A stretch of 64,000 bases of DNA from positions 62,001 to 126,000 of the forward strand of contig JAINUW010000592.1 in NCBI GenBank assembly GCA_020205615.1, given 5' to 3'. Origin of the DNA: Panax quinquefolius. Lineage: Eukaryota; Streptophyta; Magnoliopsida; Apiales; Araliaceae. Positions 60,627 to 64,000 of the stretch are shown here, piece after piece. Position 1 is the first letter of the stretch, and each line of letters begins with the position of its first letter. The position numbers and the translations under genes are program-made. The notes beneath the pieces were generated by a model. The model was not told the DNA's origin, did not search any database, and saw only the letters and a program-made list of their open reading frames with translations.

Positions 60627-61184
60627 CATTTATCTAGGCGATTTGCTACCATGAAAAACTACCTTTGACGGAGCCATAAGGTTTACACACTCCTTTTGGC
60701 AGTCAATTATCGTTCTATAATTGAATAGCCAATCCATTCCCAAAATAATATCGAACTCTCCGAGTTTTATCGGAATTAAATTTACTTTCATAACATTCCC
60801 CTTAATGTTCACCCTACATTTCTTGTATACGAACCTAACAGGGATCACTTCCCTATTCGCAATTTCTATGTTTAAAGGGAATTTCAACTCTTCAAAAGGT
60901 ATTTCTAACTTTTTAGCAAAATCATCAGATATAAACGAGCAAGTAGAACCCGAATCAAACAATACATATGCATTTATATCATTGATTGGGATAATACCTG
61001 ACACGACATATTTTGATTGCACCGCATCCTGCACCATCATGTTAAAGGTTCTGGCTGTGGGCTTATTTGTTGTTGTAGGTCCAGCAATAGCCAGCGCACC
61101 TCCACTAGCATTTCCCTTGCTCCCATTTATTCCACCAGATCTCTTGTTAGGGCATTCACGAGTTTGGATCCACACGTGAAACAC
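60627..61184 (-). pseudogene. Aspartic protease (element C)
   Basis: A 184-codon open piece with VLFDSGSTCSFISDDFAKKL (active site DSG intact near residue 75), FPLNIEIANREVIPVRF, and FDIILGMDWLFNY, the flap-to-end motif. It looks enzymatically plausible on its own, but the flanking frames are broken. It would cleave Gag-Pol in the particle. Confidence 0.88.
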
Positions 61185-62111
61185 ACATTCTTCTTAACTT
61201 GAGTGCAATTTATATATGATGTGACCCTCCTGCCCACAATTGAAGCATACCCGTTTCCCCAGCAAACACACTCCCTTGTGAAACTTTCTGCACATAACAC
61301 ATGCTTCGAACTTCTTATTTTGCTGGTTTGTTGGCTGATTTCCAGCTCCTCCATTCGCATTCCACTTCCTCTTCAGGTTGTTGTTTCCATTTCCGCCGTT
61401 ACTACCACCACTCTTAGCTTCACCTTCACCTTTCTTCTTCCTCTGCTCTTGATTATGTTTTGTTACTTCCTCGCCTACACTTTCAGCGAGAATCGCCTTC
61501 TCCATCACTGCTACAAATGTCTTCAATTGGAATAGGAAACCTCATTTGATAACTGTGGTTTGGGTCTCGTCGAACCTCTTTGCTTTGTGTTCGTCCGTAC
61601 TAACTTGATATGGCGCAAATCTTGCCAACTCGTTGAACCTTATGGCATACTCGCATAATCGACATTTTTCCCTACTTCAAATCCAAAAACTGAACCTCTA
61701 GTCGACTCTTGGAACTCTCTGGGAAATAAGTCTCAAAGAACAACTCCTTAAACCCATCCCAGGTCATCACTCCTGGTCCTCCCCGAGTTTTGTTGGTCTG
61801 CCACCAATAGCTAGCCTCCTCTTTCAACATAAACGTTGCAAAAGCAGTCTTCCGATTCTCCTCTACCCTAGCCACATCAAAACCTTCTCGATTTCCATGA
61901 TCCGTGTATGTGCCTCAACTGGATTCATGACCCATTTGAATACGGTGGTCCAACCACCTTGAAGTCCTTAAACGTTTGTACCTTGATTTCGAGGTTGATT
62001 CTCGCAAAGCACCGTCGATTACATATCTAGTCATTGAATCGGGTTTCCTTCCACATTGTTATTGTTTTCCTCGGTGGTTCTCCATCGTGGTGGTTGACGT
62101 CTTGAGGCCAT
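61185..62111 (-). pseudogene. gag with frameshifted zinc knuckle (element C)
   Basis: It starts at an ATG at 62111 (MASRRQPPRWRTTEENNN), with a TGA after 26 codons. The gag core is at 61672-61875: TAFATFMLKEEASYWWQTNK, WDGFKELFFETYFPESSKSR and VQFLDLK. A basic, Asn-rich linker follows, then two Cys-rich stretches: CVMCRKFHKGVCL and CFNCGQEGHI. The last Cys of the CCHC knuckle is only in the neighbouring frame (YINCTQVKK), so a one-base shift falls inside the finger. Confidence 0.83.
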
Positions 62112-62419
62112 TTTCTGTTAAAATACACCCATTAGATTTTATTCAACCTTTTAAGTATTATATACTTAAGTTGCACATCATAAAAGTTTATCACACCATA
62201 CTTAACACTTTTAATAAAACAATAACTTTTATTCATTCATCATAAAAAAAACATCAAAACAATAGCATCACTGCTATTTACATTACTTTCCAGAACTACA
62301 AACTTTCCTGAACTATAACAGTTGCACGATAACATCATCATCATCTCTCCCATTAGTTATATCATACCCGGGATTTACATTTCGTTTGTTTTCAAAATCA
62401 CCTATCAATTACATTCTCT

Positions 62420-63148
62420 ACAATGTCCTACTAAGATACTGTGTAGCCTTACGATGCTCTTCCTCCATAATTCGGAACATTGTTCGGCGATCCAATACGT
62501 ATAACGGTAGCGTCTCGAACTGAATCGAATAACCATAACTCAATCTTGAGCTCAATTGACCACGGTGTTGAATATGTTGTTCATCTCTTCCATCTTTCTC
62601 CTCTTTGCTTGTGCATCACTCTCTGCTATTTTGGCTCATTGATAAGCTTCACTGTACGCGTCTTCTGCTCATGCCCTTTTTGTAGATTCTTCTTTCAGCT
62701 TATTCTCCAGGTCTGCAATCTTCTCCATCATTTTCTCGTTTTCCCATTTTGTGTGGATCAGCTTCTCTTCAATGTTGTTCAGTCATTCTTCTTGATCCTG
62801 GATATCATCGTCTTTCTATGCCATCGAAGTCTGTTGTTCAGCTACTATCTCTCGCAACTCCTCGACGGTATCTTGAAGTTCCACATTGCAGTCATACACC
62901 TCGTCATACATACGGGCAGCTATCGAATTAAGTGGAAGCTCTTCCTCCTCGTCCTCCTCATCCGACTATGGCAGCTCCACGGGATCCTCCTCGTCTGTCT
63001 CTATCTCATCATCCTCATCAGGTACCCTCTCCTGCTCAACTACTGTGATCGACGGAACTATTTCCCGTGGCAGTAGTTGTTCCCAAATCACCTGAATATC
63101 TCGACGGTCCTCCTCTCTAGCCTGACTGGATCCTCCTACATTAGCCAT
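62420..63148 (-). pseudogene. Extra ORF before gag: acidic, coiled-coil (element C)
   Basis: From an ATG at 63148 (MANVGGSSQAREEDRRD) or the in-frame one at 63160, the minus strand encodes an Asp/Glu-rich stretch (DEDDEIETDEEDPVELP, then SDEEDEEEELP) and then about 110 residues of coil-like sequence (VELQDTVEELREIVAEQQ, MMEKIADLENKLKEES). About six in-frame stops. It ends near 62420, 300 bases before the gag ATG. Elements B (48673) and perhaps the 53672 ORF have similar ORFs in this position. Function unknown. Confidence 0.62.
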
Positions 63149-63343
63149 CCTGTCAACCAAATTTTAAGTTTTAATTACTAATCATTACTACTCGACACTC
63201 ACGAGCACATAAGTTGTAATCACATAAGCACATAAGTGTTTTATTACTTTCTCTTTCCTAAAACTCGATAAGAGTTTATCATCACTATCTTTTCAAAGGT
63301 TACTTCCTAAGGCCTTTTCCCTACTTAAGGTTCATAACCTAAA

Positions 63344-63355
63344 GTTTTGATACAA
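63344..63355 (-). promoter_or_regulatory. Primer-binding site of element C
   Basis: TTGTATCAAAAC on the minus strand, three mismatches from the Met-tRNA site, three bases from the LTR. Confidence 0.65.
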
Positions 63356-63358
63356 ACC

Positions 63359-63515
63359 TGTGACACCCCCAAATCTAGGTACTACATTCCTACATGATTT
63401 GGTGCTCACTAATCAAGCATTCATACTATCTACCCAAATAAAATAATATTTGAATCATAAAACCTCCCCTTAAATAGGGTTACATCATTAAGTTCAAAAA
63501 CATCCCAGGTTATCT
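63359..63515 (-). mobile_element. Element C 5' LTR, first 157 bases
   Basis: It matches 54376-54530 closely (TGTGACACCCCCAAATCTAGG.., TAATCAAGCATTCATAC). It is cut after CCCAGGTTATCT, where the other LTR continues into AACCTTTAAACATC. Confidence 0.88.
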
Positions 63516-64000
63516 TGTGACGCCCCCAAAATTAGGTATACGTCACCCATCTTGGGTCGCCACTTACATGGTACATAAATTCAAATACAACTTACTAATA
63601 TAACTGTCGTGTACAATACGACATAAACTGTGAGTTTGAATACAAATATTGTCTACTAGATATTATACAAACTCAAAAAGAGTCCTCATTACAACTATTA
63701 TCACACTATTTCACAGAATAGTGAGGACTACTAATGCTATCCCTCGGACCATTACTCCGCTCCCCGACTCGTCCAGCCTATGTTCTCATTTCAGAAGAGA
63801 ATAAAGTGAAAGAAAAGGTGAGCTCAACTAGCCCAAAGAAGAAATATTATGACTAAGATAATGCGTAATAAATTTATCATTAGCCTTCAACAAAGGTGTT
63901 AAACCGATAAAATACAATAGACAACCGGTTTAATCTGTTTGAATAAGCAATCCATTAAAAGAGTCAAGTAGAGAATAAAGTCTACTATCTTTTAGGTTTT
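63516..64000 (-). mobile_element. LTR of an element-B-like retrotransposon, cut by the right window edge
   Basis: It starts TGTGACGCCCCCAAAATTAGG and follows the element B LTR for the remaining 485 bases, including the GTGAGCTCAACTAGCCCA block. Inserted inside the element C 5' LTR, so it is younger than element C. Confidence 0.85.

Larger units (their letters stand above)
54376..63515 (-). mobile_element. Element C: decayed Ty3/gypsy element, 5' LTR truncated
   Basis: 3' LTR 54376-57586, purine tract, integrase, RNase H, RT, protease, gag, a pre-gag ORF, primer site and the first 157 bases of the 5' LTR. The 5' LTR is interrupted at 63516 by another LTR. This is the most readable gag-pol in the window, but it has many stops and a deletion in integrase. 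Confidence 0.9.

Noticed and set aside
60721..61179. Plus-strand open frame of 152 codons
   Set aside because: Antisense of the element C protease, which has clear DSG and ILGMDWL motifs on the minus strand.
62480..63076. Plus-strand open frame of 198 codons, Cys/Leu/Phe-rich, membrane-protein-like
   Set aside because: It is the antisense of the acidic coiled-coil ORF of element C; the hydrophobic look comes from reading Glu/Asp codons backwards.
1..64000. An intact host protein-coding gene
   Set aside because: I looked on both strands for long frames with non-transposon motifs and found none; every frame above about 130 codons is gag-pol, viral, or antisense to one of these.

Overview
The window is plant nuclear DNA, most likely from a eudicot. 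It is AT-rich, and I find no intact host gene, tRNA or rRNA. Almost every stretch that can be read belongs to old transposable elements or to virus-derived DNA: Ty3/gypsy LTR retrotransposons with very long LTRs (about 2.8-4 kb), nested in one another, and a tandem block of endogenous caulimovirid (plant pararetrovirus) sequence. The integrase C-terminus plus chromodomain-like tail, the Met-tRNA-type primer sites and the long LTRs point to the chromovirus branch, Tekay/Del-like; that placement is from family knowledge, without a tree. I cannot name the species.

Layout. 1-801: gag and primer site of a minus-strand gypsy element that leaves the window on the left. Its 5' LTR appears to be scattered over 802-30429 (pieces at 802-1165, 11453-about 11800 and about 29370-30429) because other DNA landed in it. 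1166-11452: a nearly complete, decayed minus-strand gypsy element (element A: LTR, chromodomain, integrase, RNase H, RT, protease, gag, primer site, LTR). 11983-12870: an unidentified plus-strand block. 12871-29364: the pararetrovirus array, made of two nearly full genome units, a truncated third piece between them and an inverted leader scrap at the right end, all in minus orientation except the scrap. 29365-30429: LTR remnant with a repeat of about 120 bp. 30430-31065: AT-rich, nothing recognised.

31066-53463: plus-strand LTRs of another family (LTR4), in one complete copy (34351-41559) and three partial ones. The complete copy contains a 3.2-kb solo LTR with a perfect 5-bp target duplication (38039-41250). 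The last partial copy is split by a 10-kb, internally deleted minus-strand element B (42646-52723) flanked by the 5-bp duplication CCTTG. 53464-54375: the start of another minus-strand element and two LTR scraps. 54376-63515: element C, a minus-strand gypsy element with a full 3' LTR, a decayed gag-pol and an extra coiled-coil ORF before gag. Its 5' LTR is broken at 63516 by yet another LTR that runs off the right edge.

How the parts work. LTRs carry TATA boxes facing the internal regions, primer sites match the Met-tRNA 3' end, and purine tracts sit next to the 3' LTRs, so gag-pol transcripts would once have been made, reverse-transcribed and reinserted. The viral units carry their own TATA box, poly(A) signal, primer site, a polyprotein ORF (movement protein, coat region with zinc knuckle, protease, RT, RNase H) and a second 3' ORF. 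All of them have stops, frameshifts or deletions. The least expected signal is a short peptide of about 20 codons, just after a splice-acceptor-like site near the inner end of three divergent LTRs, that keeps its amino-acid pattern (R/K-rich, ending KGKxK) while codon third positions differ.
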